30,953 nt of DNA from Ichthyophthirius multifiliis. Its lineage: Eukaryota > Ciliophora > Oligohymenophorea > Hymenostomatida. A model generated the notes under the pieces. It did no database searches and was not told where the DNA came from. It worked only from the letters and a program-made list of their open reading frames with translations. Positions 21,199-30,953 of this stretch are shown in pieces. Each line of letters starts with the position of its first letter. Positions within the stretch are counted from its first letter, which is position 1. Made by a program: the position numbers and the translations under genes. Location: assembly GCF_000220395.1 (NCBI RefSeq), contig NW_004086403.1:1-30953 (forward strand). The letters are read 5' to 3'.

Positions 21199-24100
21199 GT
21201 AATAGTAATAATAATACTATTATATAAAGAAATAAGTATTTTTCTTAAATATCTATAGTATACAATGATGGCGAATAAATGCAAAATAATGAAAATTAAT
21301 AAAATTAAAATAATTAAACTACATTAGATCTAAATAATACAAGTTAATTAAATTAAGAAGTAGTGATGACACTTTTAAAAGTTTTATAGTTATTTTGTGA
21401 AGGTCATAATTCTAATCTATAAAATTATTTAAGATAATAATAAAATAATAGACATTCATATGATCTAATAACAATTACAGTTGATGTAAATACAATTATA
21501 TAATAATTTATATATAAATATAGATATACGAATATAAAAAAATATAAATATAATAAATTATATTTATATATTAATATATATATAAAAATATATATATATA
21601 TATATATAAATAAATATTTATATATATATATATTAATATAGTATTTGAAATAATGAAATCTTCTGTACATTTTAAAAATCTAAATATATAATATTTAATC
21701 TGTTATTTTTTTTCTAAAAATTAAAAAAATTAAATGAAATATTATTAATTTTTAAAAATACATTTTATAAAAATATATTATATATAAATATATATATATA
21801 AATATATATATAAATGTTATTTTTTTTATATTTATTTATATATTTTTTCAATTATTTTAAACAATAAATATATATATATATATATTATTTGCTTTATTAT
21901 TATATAATTATAATTTATTTATTTTTTTTATAAAAAGCTTTTAGAATAATTTAGTATTAGATTAAATAGAATTAATTATTAGAGCATAATAAAATGCTTA
22001 GATACTTAATTGAATTTGTATAAGGTCCTTGTAATTTAAATTAATAGAAAATTATAGATTCAAAGTTTTTAGAAATTACATATTAAATTTTACAAACTAA
22101 AATAAATAAAAAATAAAATAATTCTTCAAACATTCTTTTATACAGATGGTAATTAGAAAAACTCAAATATAAATTGATGATTTTAATTACTAGTCTTCTA
22201 GAACTAAATTCAGATCCAACTGTTATTAAAAGAGTTATGAGAAGTATACCTTTGAATACTTTAAAATAAAATATTTCAACTATTTTTAAGAGATATAAAA
22301 AAAATATGGGAATATGTATAATATTGAAGCTCTTTATCATGTATAAAATAATTTCATATATTTAAAATATACTTAATAAAAAAAGTTTAATTAAGAGCCA
22401 GATTATAATGATGTAGAAAATAATAAAAATAGTTATTTTGAATTAATAACAGAAACTGGATTTTATATATATTTTCTTATATGTTATTATTTAGAAATGC
22501 CGTAAAAAAATCATATATATATATATATATATATAAAATAAAAAAGAAAATATATATATATATAATATAAAAAAATATATATATTTTTTTTTTTAAAAAA
22601 AAAAATGAAGTTCATAAAAAGAATAAAAATGTTATGACTAAGAACTTGATAACGACACTAAAAAAGAATTAAGTGAGTTAGATAAATATTTTAAAGATTC
22701 TAAAGTAAATATAATATATTTTTGATATAAATATATTTATTAATATAAAAGACAATTCATTATTTTAATTTATATTTTATTACTAAAATTATTTAATTTT
22801 TACATGAAATAATAAAAAAAACACTTCTATATATCAAAATAATAATCAAGAAAATAAACAAAACTGAAAAATAATATATATAGAATTCCATAAAATAAGA
22901 TATAGTAACATAATATTTTAAAGAAAGCTTAATTTTTTTTAAGAAAAATTCTGCTTTAATAGAAGTCGTGATAAATAATTAAATTGTTAAAGTTCGCTTT
23001 ATAAAACTTCCATATTGTCATTATTTACCAAAAGAGTAAAAAACCAAATTTTAAAATACAATCAAAAGAGAATCCACAATAACAAAATTATAAGGACTTT
23101 TAGACTTTTATAAAAAGACTATTTTAACATGTAAATATGAGGAATAACTATATTTGTTTTTTTCAAGGAATTCCTTTATTAAACTTTTTGCGGATTACGT
23201 TGATTTATGGAGGGATTTATAGTTTTTACTTTCTATTATTTTAAATTTACTAATTATTAATAGTTATTCAGAAATTAATAGTTAGTATTAAGGTTTAGAT
23301 ATATTAGACAAATATTAAAACAGATTATATAAACCTTAAATAAATAATTATTCAGTAGAAAAAACTATGAGTGTGTTCTTATTTTGTGGTTATATTATGA
23401 TTTTATGCTCTATTTTTGTTTTGACCTCCTTTTTGATTAAAAAAGGGCCTCTTTATATAAGAGAATCTAAATAATCTAGTGAAGAATTTTATAATAAAAA
23501 TGAGGGATAAGGTATATTATTTGATTATATATATAATAATTTTATAATAGAATATTAAATAAATAATATAAAATAAATAATAATAACAATAATAAGTATT
23601 TTCAAACTATTTAAAAGTGCAGAAGTAGTTTATTAAATTAGTAGTTTTATTTTTTCTATATTAGCAACATTTGTTCATCCGTTTTTTTTCGCTTTTCATT
23701 TAACTGAATTTCTTGTCCGATATCCAACACTGAATAATATTTTAAAATCAGTCTATGAGTCTTATATTTCTTTAGCTTTAACTTTTATGTTAATTTTACT
23801 ATTTATTTACTTTTTTACGATTATTGGATTTACTTTATATTATGATTCATATGGGGGAAGATGTAATTAATTATATTTGTGTTTTTTTGAAAGTTTCGAT
23901 AAAAATTTTAAAAACAATGGAGGTTTAGGAGGTTTTTTAGAAAGTTTAAAACCAAAAGATCCAAGTATTCTTAATTTATTTGAAAAAAAAAAATACATAT
24001 AAATTTATATATTTTTAATAGATAATTATGAATATGGATAATTTGTTTTTGATAATATTATGAATATTATAATAATAATTATACTTGTATAGATTTTTTC

Positions 24101-24617
24101 AGGTATAATTATTGATAAATTTAGTTAATTAAGAGATAAAGAATAAGAAAAGAAAATCGATATATAAGAATTGTGTTTTATTTGTGGATATTCGAGAGAA
24201 ATGTTCGATAGAAATAGTGAAGAAGGGTTTATTAATCATATTAAGAGTGAACATTATTTATGGAATTATATTTTTTATTTGGCATATTTAAAAGATAAGG
24301 AATTAACTGAATATTCAGGTATTGAAAGCTATATTTATGAAAAACTAAAAAATAATGATCTTTCGTGGTTTCCTGTATAAAGGGCATCTGTTTTGATTGA
24401 TTAAGAAAAATAAATTTAAAATGAAAATTAAAAATATAAAGATTTATAGAATGAAGTATTTTTTTATTATTATTATTGTTTTATTTTATTTTTAATATAA
24501 TATAATATAATATAATAGATTACCGATTTAAAAAGTTAATCTTTTGAGATCTTTAAAAATTGTAAAATATTATAAGATTAAGTAAATTTCTTTAATAAAA
24601 ATAAAAAAATTAAATGA
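13771..24617 (+). CDS. IP3-receptor/ryanodine-receptor family Ca2+ release channel
   Basis: A tetrameric ER/alveolar-store Ca2+ channel of about 3,100 residues. Exons: 13771-14468, 14508-14688, 14730-14916, 14948-15266, 15360-15540, 15628-16586, 16642-18274, 18338-18514, 18612-19712, 19898-20293, 20364-21485, about 21955-22501, 22611-22704, 22851-24455, 24519-24617. Phases agree throughout, apart from one missing base. The order follows animal IP3 receptors: suppressor/IP3-binding region (GDIISISL, ERCLFQVCP, residues 60-300), MIR repeats (ILYGDKIWINH, SGKYLSL, to about 520), RIH (ELRSAFCNLMLNLFLDNDP), IKSLAEKSEVWLLKF (about 1450), RIH-associated (LQLFCEGHNSNLQNYLR, FVQGPCNLNQ), membrane segments with HPFFFAFHLTEFLVRYPTL, a pore with NNGGLGGF near 2889, a CFICG...HIKSEH zinc-binding turn, TEYSGIESY and a C-terminal coiled coil ending at TGA. 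Whether it binds IP3 cannot be told from sequence alone. Confidence 0.95.
14469..14507 (+). other. 39-base intron of the Ca2+ channel gene
   Basis: GTATAT...ATTAG, phase 2. Removal joins NDG to FVQLNDIVY, matching the receptor's GD-containing beta-trefoil strand. The length is a multiple of three and has no in-frame TGA, so unspliced RNA would not be caught by a stop. Confidence 0.7.
14917..14947 (+). other. 31-base intron of the Ca2+ channel gene
   Basis: GTATTT...ATATAG, phase 1. It restores the frame between the Ser/Asn-rich loop and VNVSLQYKSRWKFFLF, which aligns with the conserved NTSWKINLF-type segment of IP3 receptors. It is the shortest intron in this gene model. Confidence 0.75.
15267..15359 (+). 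other. Intron containing a TAATA array
   Basis: GTAATA...CATAG, 93 bases, phase 2. Between 15283 and 15312 it carries the same TAATA pentamer repeat that flanks the 5348-6398 island. Confidence 0.75.
19713..19897 (+). other. Intron with a GTTTGA donor
   Basis: 185 bases, phase 0, joining LYQIKNKGI to SHIENLDLE. The donor GTTTGA is unlike the usual GTAA/GTAT of the other introns. A donor six bases upstream (GTATTG) gives the same phase and removes two codons (GI), so the exact junction is uncertain by two codons. Confidence 0.55.
21158..21228 (+). repeat. AAT trinucleotide tract coding for poly-Asn
   Basis: A run of AAT with a few AGT and AAC codons, in frame inside the Ca2+ channel gene. 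It encodes about 20 mostly Asn residues in a variable loop before the RIH-associated domain. It corresponds to the disordered, divergent linker of animal IP3 receptors. Confidence 0.85.
21486..21954 (+). other. Large intron, or intron-exon-intron, boundaries uncertain
   Basis: GTAAAT donor after LITITVD, and TTTAG acceptor before YQIKQNQLLEHNKMLRYL, phase 0 and consistent. However, about 25-30 residues present here in animal IP3 receptors are then missing. A short frame at about 21638-21700 (LFEIMKSSVHFKNLNIQYL) could be a small exon, but its phase does not fit the flanks as sequenced. Confidence 0.45.
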
Positions 24618-25342
24618 ATTTTTGATATTAATATTTGTTTAATATTTACTATTCATTTATGTATATAGAGTTTTTAATTTAATTTTCTTCTCTAAGTTTA
24701 TTTTTTTTGTTTAATTAAAAGTATTAAATTAAATATAATATATAAAATAAAAAAAAAATATATAAAATTATATATTAAAAATAATAGATTTGTTTTCATT
24801 TTTAAAAGGCATATATATTTATATATTTGTTTTTATGCAAATAAATTTTTTTAATTATTTTTATTTAAAAAAGAAATTATTATAAATTCTTATTATAATT
24901 ATTAAAATAATATAAATATTATATATCTATATATTTATAAATTAATACTTTTTATTTTTTTAATATAAAATAAAAAATATAAAATTAATATAATAATTTT
25001 ATAAAATATATATATATTTAAATCTTTATAAATTAATATAAAATTTTATTTTATCTTAATTTTAATATTTATTTTATAAAATATGATAAAAATAAAACAT
25101 AATATAAAATAATATTATATAAATCGTAATTTATTAATTAAAAAGATAAGAAAGGATAAATATACATATATAGAAATATTATTTATTTAAAATATATAAA
25201 AATAAATTTATTAAATGAATATAAAATTAAATTTTATTTATTATTTATATTAATTATTTCTATAAATATTGAATTTTATTAATGTATATTTATATTTAAA
25301 TTTTTCGTTTATTAAATATATATATTATAAATTAAAATTCTT
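24618..25342. other. AT-rich intergenic stretch
   Basis: Downstream region of the Ca2+ channel gene. It is nearly pure A+T, with no frame, RNA gene or motif that I can support. Confidence 0.6.
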
Positions 25343-25402
25343 TGGAGATCAAGCAGCATTGTACAGGGCTATCACAGCATACTGAACAGCCACAAGATAG
25401 AT
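25343..25402 (+). other. GC-rich island identical to vertebrate miR-107 core
   Basis: About 60 bases of near-normal GC stand abruptly in AT-rich ciliate DNA. Positions 25352-25374 equal, over all 23 bases, the mature vertebrate miR-107 sequence as I know it (core AGCAGCATTGTACAGGG). The preceding GGAGATCA resembles the loop side of vertebrate mir-103/107 precursors. The expected 5' arm of the hairpin (a CTTTACAGTG-type sequence) is absent upstream, so this is at most the 3' half of a precursor and could not be processed as a normal hairpin. Ciliates are not known to have this animal microRNA. Likely sources are fish-host DNA joined in the assembly, or a host fragment captured in the genome. 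Confidence 0.75.
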
Positions 25403-25817
25403 AAATGTTTTTATGCTCAAAATTTTGAATTTTTTATTTTCCTCGGTTATTATTAATAAAAATTATTTAAAAAAAAAAATATATTAATGATTTAAATAAA
25501 TAAATAATTTTAATTTAAAATAATTATAAAATTCTATATTATATACAAATGTAATCATTTTTTATATAAAAAAATAATTAATAAAAAAAATATTTTAAAT
25601 AAAATTTATTTAAATAATTAACAAATAAATTTAATGATTAATCTTTGTTTTCTATTTTTTATTTAATAATTATAAAATATATTGAAAATTATATCCAAAT
25701 ATAAAATTAATGATAATTTATTTACATAAATATAATAAAAAAGATTTTATACAATTTTTATTAAAAAAAATCATATATTAGTTTAAGAAAATAAAAATCA
25801 AGCATTTTATTTAAAAA
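25403..25817. other. AT-rich stretch upstream of UBC9
   Basis: AT-rich spacer expected to contain the UBC9 promoter. No motif stands out. Confidence 0.55.
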
Positions 25818-26697
25818 ATGTAATAAAATAAAGAAGTAAACGAATTAGTTTTTACACGTCTTAAATAAGAAAGAAAATAATGGAGATAAGACCATCCACA
25901 TGTAATTAACTAAATATTTTTTTTATAAACATTGGATATAAAACATTAATATGAAATAAAATAATATAATGTAATAAATTAAACAAAATAAAACAAAAAA
26001 AGCTTTTTGTAGCAAAACCGACTACAAAGGAAGACGGATCAATTAATATGTTAAAATGGTACTGTGAAATCCCTGGACCAGAAGGAGTATAATAATATTA
26101 TGATTTCAATATAAAAAAAAATATATATATAATATTTATTTTTTAATTCATAAAAAACAAAAAAAAACAAAAAAAAAATATTTTTTATTTATATCTAAAA
26201 ATAAAGTCTCCTTGGGAAAATGGTGTTTATGTTTTATATATTGATTTTTCATAATCATATCCTATTAAACCTCCTAAATGTAAAAATTATTGTTTTTAAA
26301 TAATATTTTTTAATTTTTTATAGGTTAATTTAAACCTGTTTTGCCTCATCCTAATGTATATCCTTCAGGTAGAAATAATTAATATTATATATATTTATAT
26401 ATATATATCATTAAAAATAAGGAACTGTTTGTTTGTCTATTTTAAATGATGAAGAAGATTGGAAATCTGCAATTACAATAAAACAAATACTTATTGGAAT
26501 TCAAAAATTATTAAAAGATGAACCGAATATTGATAGTCCAGCTTAATATGAGCCTTGTAATTTATATAGGTAAATAATTAATTTTTATGTTTATTTGTTA
26601 TTGTTTTATTTAAATAAAATAACAAAAAAATAGAACTGATAGAGAAAAATATTATTAAAAGTTAGAGAATTTGCAGAAGGTTGTAAAAAAAGAATGA
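25818..26697 (+). CDS. UBC9: SUMO-conjugating enzyme E2 UBC9
   Basis: Six exons: 25818-25901, 26003-26086, 26207-26279, 26324-26368, 26422-26569, 26634-26697. They give 165 residues (UBC9 is usually about 158). Phases agree at all five introns (101, 120, 44, 53 and 64 bases). The E2 fold is complete: RLKQERKQWRQDHP helix 1, the [19 protein letters not shown] segment typical of UBC9 rather than other E2s, [18 protein letters not shown], the HPN motif (PHPNVYPSG) and the catalytic Cys (about residue 99) in [26 protein letters not shown] and the [10 protein letters not shown] loop follow. It accepts activated SUMO from the SAE1/SAE2 E1 and passes it to lysines of nuclear proteins. The last 15 residues are less conserved; an alternative frame there reads [14 protein letters not shown], so the C-terminus carries some doubt. 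Confidence 0.95.
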
Positions 26698-27511
26698 AAA
26701 TAAAAACTTCAATATACTAATAATATTAATTGGGAAAAAAATTAACTATTTTTTTAATTTTTTATATGCATTAATATATATATATATATATATATAGTCA
26801 TTAAAATTTAAATATTAACTTTATAATTTAAATATACTTTCTTTTTTTTTTCTTTATTAATTCTAAAAAATAATTATATATAACAAACTAGCTTTTTTTT
26901 AATTGTATATTAAAAATATTAAATCTTTTTTTGAAAATAAAAATAATTAAATAAAATATATATTTATATTTACAAAAACCTTAAATTAACAAATATTCAT
27001 ATATAAATATATATAATATTCATATACATATATATATATATATAATTACGAAATAAGTTATTATTTGAATATAAACTAAATAATAAATTACATATATATA
27101 AGGAAAAAGTTTCTATATATTGGGTATAAAATGATTTTTAATGTTACTTAGATTAATTCGAGGTAAGAATTAAACATTAAATAACATAAAAAACACTACA
27201 ATTAAATATAAAATAACTCTTATGGGAATAGGAAATAATAATAAAATAAAAATAAAAAAGAATTAATATTATCTAAAAAATTTAAGAATAATTTAAAATG
27301 GTATTATATAATAATTAAAGTATATATGAATCATAAAAACATAGAAAAAATAAAGTTTTTAAAGTATATATATATATATAGATATAAATATATATATATT
27401 TATATAATATATTGTAATTATTATTATTTATTATATTTATAATTTAAATATAAATATCATATATATTTAAATATATATATATATATTTTTTAATATGTTG
27501 TATTTATATAT
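26698..27511. other. Convergent intergenic stretch
   Basis: AT-rich spacer between the 3' ends of UBC9 and the kinase gene, with TA tracts around 26775-26796 and 27371-27380. No supported gene or RNA. Confidence 0.6.
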
Positions 27512-28356
27512 TCAATTTCTCTTTTAAAGTTAGTCATTTTAAGTACTAAAATTTTTCGTAAATGTATTTTAATTTTCATTTTTAAATTCAATTTTTTATA
27601 ATTTTTAAATACTAGAAAATTATTTATTTTTTTTAATTAACTCTTTTTCTGTATTTTTTTCTTCGAAAAAAGGATGTTCTTAAATATTGAAAATATTTAT
27701 TCTTTTTTATGGATCTTTTTCAAGCATTTTTTTCAAAAGATCTTTTGTGTTTTCTTATAAATCTTTTCTATTATCTAAATTTAATTCACAAATTTTATTT
27801 TTTTTCAAAACTTCGTTAAATTTCTTACCCTAAAAAAGATTTTCACCTGTCAAAAGGATAAAGAAAATAGCTCCGAGAGAAAATACATCGCATATAACCC
27901 CATATCCTTTTTTTTTATCATTTAAATTAGCAATTTCGGGTGCCACAAAGCCTGGTGTACCACATTTCGGAAATATATAAGGAATTTAATTTGAATAAGC
28001 TGCCAATCCAAAATCAACAATTTTCAAAGAAAAAGTTTTCGAACGTTTAATTAATAAAATGTTATCAGGTTTTAAATCTCTATGCATGATGTTTTTTTTA
28101 GAACAATATTAAATAGCTAAAATAAGCATTTTCATAATTTATATAATTTAATGATTAGTATATAGATTTTCACGGTTATATAAATCTTCTTATAAAGAAG
28201 GACCTTCAATTAATTCCATTACTAAATAATATGTATAATCTCCTTCGAAAACTTCATGCAGTTTAACTATATTGGGATGATCATTTACATTTTGCATTAT
28301 TTTCAATTCATTCATAAAAGAATTCTAAATAAATAAATATAAAAAAAGAATATAAT

Positions 28357-28416
<60 letters not shown>

Positions 28417-29193
28417 TACTATTCCGTTCTCTGATTATTTAAGTTTCTATTTATCAAAACATTTTACTGCGAATTTTTAGAAATTCTATTTATTAGTTGC
28501 TAAATATACTTTAGCGTAATTTCCTTAACCTATTTATTATATTATATCATATTCGTCTTAAAATTTAGACTAAAATATTATATTTCTTATATTTTCTTTT
28601 AACTTTAAACATTATTGGGGTTATTCTGTTATATAAGATAAAATATTTTCACCTTCTTTTATTTAAAATCCTATAATTTTATAATGTATAGTTTTTTTAT
28701 CATATATCCATGTTATTTTTTAGTTTATTTATTTTAGGTTTATTATTTTATCTGGAGTATCTTTGCATTATTAGTCTGATATTGTAAGTATATAATCTTC
28801 AAGTAAATTTGCGAAGAATTTTTAGTTATTACTATATAGAATTAATTCTTATAAAGTATTTATATTTTTATTAATAATTTCAATATTTTTTAAACATAAT
28901 TTAGGTGGAATTTTTCTTTTTTTAAAAAATATAATTATACTTTTATATAAATATATTATATATTAATAATTATATATAAGTTATTATCAAACTTAAATAT
29001 TTGTTTTTTTATCTATATATATATATATAATAAATTATTATTTTATTTATTATTTTTTTTTGTTTTTTTTTTTCTTATAATTTCTTTTTGTTTACCTAAA
29101 ATTATATATACAAGAATTTTATTTGGAGTTTTCTATTTTAGTTTAGATTTAATTTTTTAATAATTTTGTATATAAATTCTTATTTTGATTATT
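27512..29193 (-). CDS. Protein kinase with PH-like N-terminal region, 5' end unresolved
   Basis: Exons, reading downward: at least 29193-29096, then 28915-28420, then 28324-27512. Introns are 180 and 95 bases, both in phase. Stop TGA is 27512-27514. The kinase domain is complete and looks active: IGQGNYAKVYLA (Gly loop), FAVKCFD (ATP-binding Lys), FMNELKIM (helix-C Glu), HRDLKPDNILL, VDFGLAAYS, CGTPGFVAPE, CDVFSLGAIFFILLTG and a closing RI motif. The HRDLKPDN and GTPGFVAPE forms place it near the CaMK/AGC-like groups. The roughly 110 residues before it (ILTISDQQCKDTPDKIINL, ITWIYDKKTIHYKIIGFQI) have strand-like spacing seen in PH domains, a combination known in ciliates. The PH call is tentative. 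No ATG lies in frame in the first exon; a 92-residue frame at 29289-29567 may be the true N-terminus. Confidence 0.88.
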
Positions 29194-29288
29194 TCAATTA
29201 TTTTCATATTAAATATTATTATTTTTCATTTATTTTTTTTAAATAATAATAGGTGAAAAGTTTTTAGGGGATGTAAAATTACTTCTAA

Positions 29289-29567
29289 TCAATAATTTTT
29301 ATTTCTATTATAAATTTTATTATATTGTTATTTATGTATTTGATTTCTTCTTTTTATAAAGCTCTTTTAAATATTAGTTATTAGTAAAAATTCTGCTTTT
29401 TTTTGCGCTTTTTAAAGGAATTAATTAAGGACTTTAATATCTTAAATTTGATTATTGTTCATTTAAAGTATTTCTTTATTTTTTTCTTATAAAATATATT
29501 TTTTTTATTTTTACATATGAGTATTTTATTAAATATAGTTGTAATTGTGTTAAATAAGATTATTCAT
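29289..29567 (-). CDS. Possible 5' exon of the kinase gene, 92-residue frame
   Basis: ATG at 29565-29567 and TGA at 29289-29291 in the ciliate code. The product is hydrophilic and basic, rich in Gln, Asn and Lys, with a helical LNQFLQKAQKKAEFLLITN segment. It lies directly upstream of the kinase's first placed exon and on the same strand. The frame after it (RSNFTSPKNFSPIII) also looks coding but is shifted. I could not join them with a canonical intron, so it may be a separate small gene, a mis-sequenced exon, or chance. Confidence 0.35.
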
Positions 29568-29770
29568 TTTTGATTTTTTTAATTTAAAAAGAGTTGTTAA
29601 ATTAATATATATTTATAAATATTAACATATATATATATATATATATTTATTTTTTTATAACAATAAAATTATTTATATATTATTATTTTTTTCTATTTTT
29701 AATTTAAATATATTTATATAAAAACATATATATTTATATATATAATATTATTATTTTTTACTTTAGAGGA

Positions 29771-30757
29771 ATGTAAAGTTAAAATACATTTTCTAATATA
29801 ATTTTACAATGTTTTTTCAAAAAATTATGGATAACTAAATCTTCAAATAACTTTATAATGTATTTTTTTGCTATTTTTGGTATTATTTTCATCATTATTG
29901 GTATTATTATAAATTATTTTAATGCATAAATAATTGAATAGTATTTATAAGATTATGACCATTTATAATAGTGTTAATAAAAGATTGAATGTATTATTCC
30001 TTTTAAAATATACAAAAAAATTAAGGCTCCTATATTTATATTCTATTAATTAGAAAATATATTATAAAATCATCGAAAAATCATTTAATCAAAGTCTATT
30101 TAGTAATTATAAGGAAATAATATTTCTATATAGGAAGCCGAAAAATAATGCTCGCCTATTATAAGGAATAAAGACGGGGGATATATTTATTAGATTTTTT
30201 AAAAAGATTAAAAATTAGATGAAGATTAAATAGCTTTTCCATGCGGTTTATTGGCTAAAAGTATGTTTAATGATGAATTTAAATTGTTTAAACTAGAATA
30301 AAATTCAATAAAGAAAGAAGTTTAAATTTAAGAGAATGATATTACATGGCCTGAGGAAATAGGAACGAAATTTAAAATGGGAAATGAGCAAAATAAGTAC
30401 TGGATAGATCCTGAAAATGAACATTTTATAGTCTGGATGTAGATTTCAGGCCTTCCTAAGTTCAAGAAAATTTGGGGTAGGATTGAAAATGATTTAGATG
30501 AAGGCAATTATGAACTAAAAGTGCAAAATAAATACAATATAAAATAATATAAAGGCCATAAAAGCTTACTTTTTACAAATTCAAGTATTTTAGGAGGCAA
30601 AAATGAATTTCTGGCTTACGGTTATGTTGTTATAGGAACAATATTGAATTTTATATCACTTATTTTCTATATAAAAGGAAAAAGAAATGGATAAGAATTT
30701 ATAAATATTAAAAATATGGAAGAAGATGAAGATTTATTAGAAGAAGATTAATATTGA
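29771..30757 (+). CDS. CDC50/LEM3 family subunit of P4-ATPase lipid flippases
   Basis: An intronless gene of 328 residues, ATG 29771 to TGA 30755-30757, close to family length. CDC50 proteins pair with P4-ATPases and are needed for their exit from the ER and for flipping of aminophospholipids. The layout is typical: a short cytosolic N-terminus, membrane helix 1 (MYFFAIFGIIFIIIGIII, about residues 32-49), a large luminal domain, membrane helix 2 (AYGYVVIGTILNFISLIFYI, about 282-301) and an acidic cytosolic tail (NMEEDEDLLEEDQY). Family hallmarks are AFPCGLLAKSMFNDEF (the usual PCGLIANSMFND), DITWPEE, FIVWMQISGLPKFKKIWGRI, EGNYELKVQNKYN and SILGGKNEFLAYGY. Paired luminal cysteines and two N-glycosylation sequons (NIS, NSS) are visible. 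It is divergent from the kinase gene on its left. Confidence 0.95.
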
Positions 30758-30953
30758 AATTTTGTTTTTTTTGTTTTTGTTAATATATAAAATGTATGAT
30801 TTTTGTTTTTTGTTTTTTTTGTTTTTTTTGTATTTTTTTTGTATTTTTTTTTTTTTTTTTTTGTAATTTTTATTTATTTTGTTTTATTTAGGTTTTATTT
30901 TCTTTTCTTTAGTTCGTTTATTTTTTACGGTTATTTTTTGTAAAAACTATTAT

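Noticed and set aside
21425-21670. Minus-strand Tyr/Ile-rich frame
   Set aside because: It covers TA-rich intron sequence and the antisense end of an exon, with no protein-like features.
22083-22340. Minus-strand hydrophobic frame
   Set aside because: It is antisense to the RIH-associated exon of the Ca2+ channel.
24171-24380. Independent zinc-finger protein
   Set aside because: It is the conserved C-terminal tail of the Ca2+ channel, continuous in frame with the pore exon.
30758-30953. T/G-rich right end considered as a telomere
   Set aside because: The T runs with single G are irregular; no repeated GGGGTT-type unit is present.
1-30953. CRISPR arrays, tRNA or rRNA genes, transposons with terminal inverted repeats
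   Set aside because: Repeats seen are simple microsatellites. I found no tRNA-like T-loop/acceptor pairing, no rRNA signature, and no transposase or reverse-transcriptase motifs.

Overview
The window is ciliate nuclear DNA, most likely macronuclear. A+T is well over 80%. Every recognisable gene reads through TAA and TAG as glutamine and ends only at TGA, and introns are short, AT-rich and GT...AG. This is the code of oligohymenophorean ciliates (Tetrahymena, Paramecium, Ichthyophthirius). The extreme AT content and a short fish-like microRNA island point to the fish parasite Ichthyophthirius or a close relative; that species call is an inference.

Layout. Positions 1-9000 are mostly AT-rich DNA with no recognisable family. 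They hold several small coding-like patches: 1327-1668, 2101-2538, 2562-2702, 4688-5227, 8570-8827, and an island at 5348-6398 lying between two TAATA repeat arrays. At 9009-9149 is a compact 46-residue protein in a GC-richer patch. Then come a VPS9-domain Rab exchange-factor gene (9559-11238, minus) and ribosomal protein eS10 (11915-12403, minus). A very large gene of about 15 exons (13771-24617, plus) encodes an inositol-trisphosphate-receptor/ryanodine-receptor type Ca2+ release channel of about 3,100 residues. Next are a roughly 60-bp GC-rich island matching vertebrate miR-107/103 (25343-25402), a six-exon SUMO-conjugating E2 UBC9 gene (25818-26697, plus), a protein kinase with a PH-like N-terminal region (27512 to about 29.1-29.6 kb, minus), and a CDC50/LEM3 flippase subunit (29771-30757, plus).

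The genes do not form one pathway and each appears to have its own transcription unit. Three are membrane-trafficking or signalling genes (Ca2+ release channel, VPS9 Rab exchange factor, CDC50), one is ribosomal, one is in SUMO conjugation and one is a kinase. Two genes, the VPS9 gene and the Ca2+ channel, each lose frame by exactly one base at a long A run. A missed base in homopolymer sequencing is the simplest explanation.
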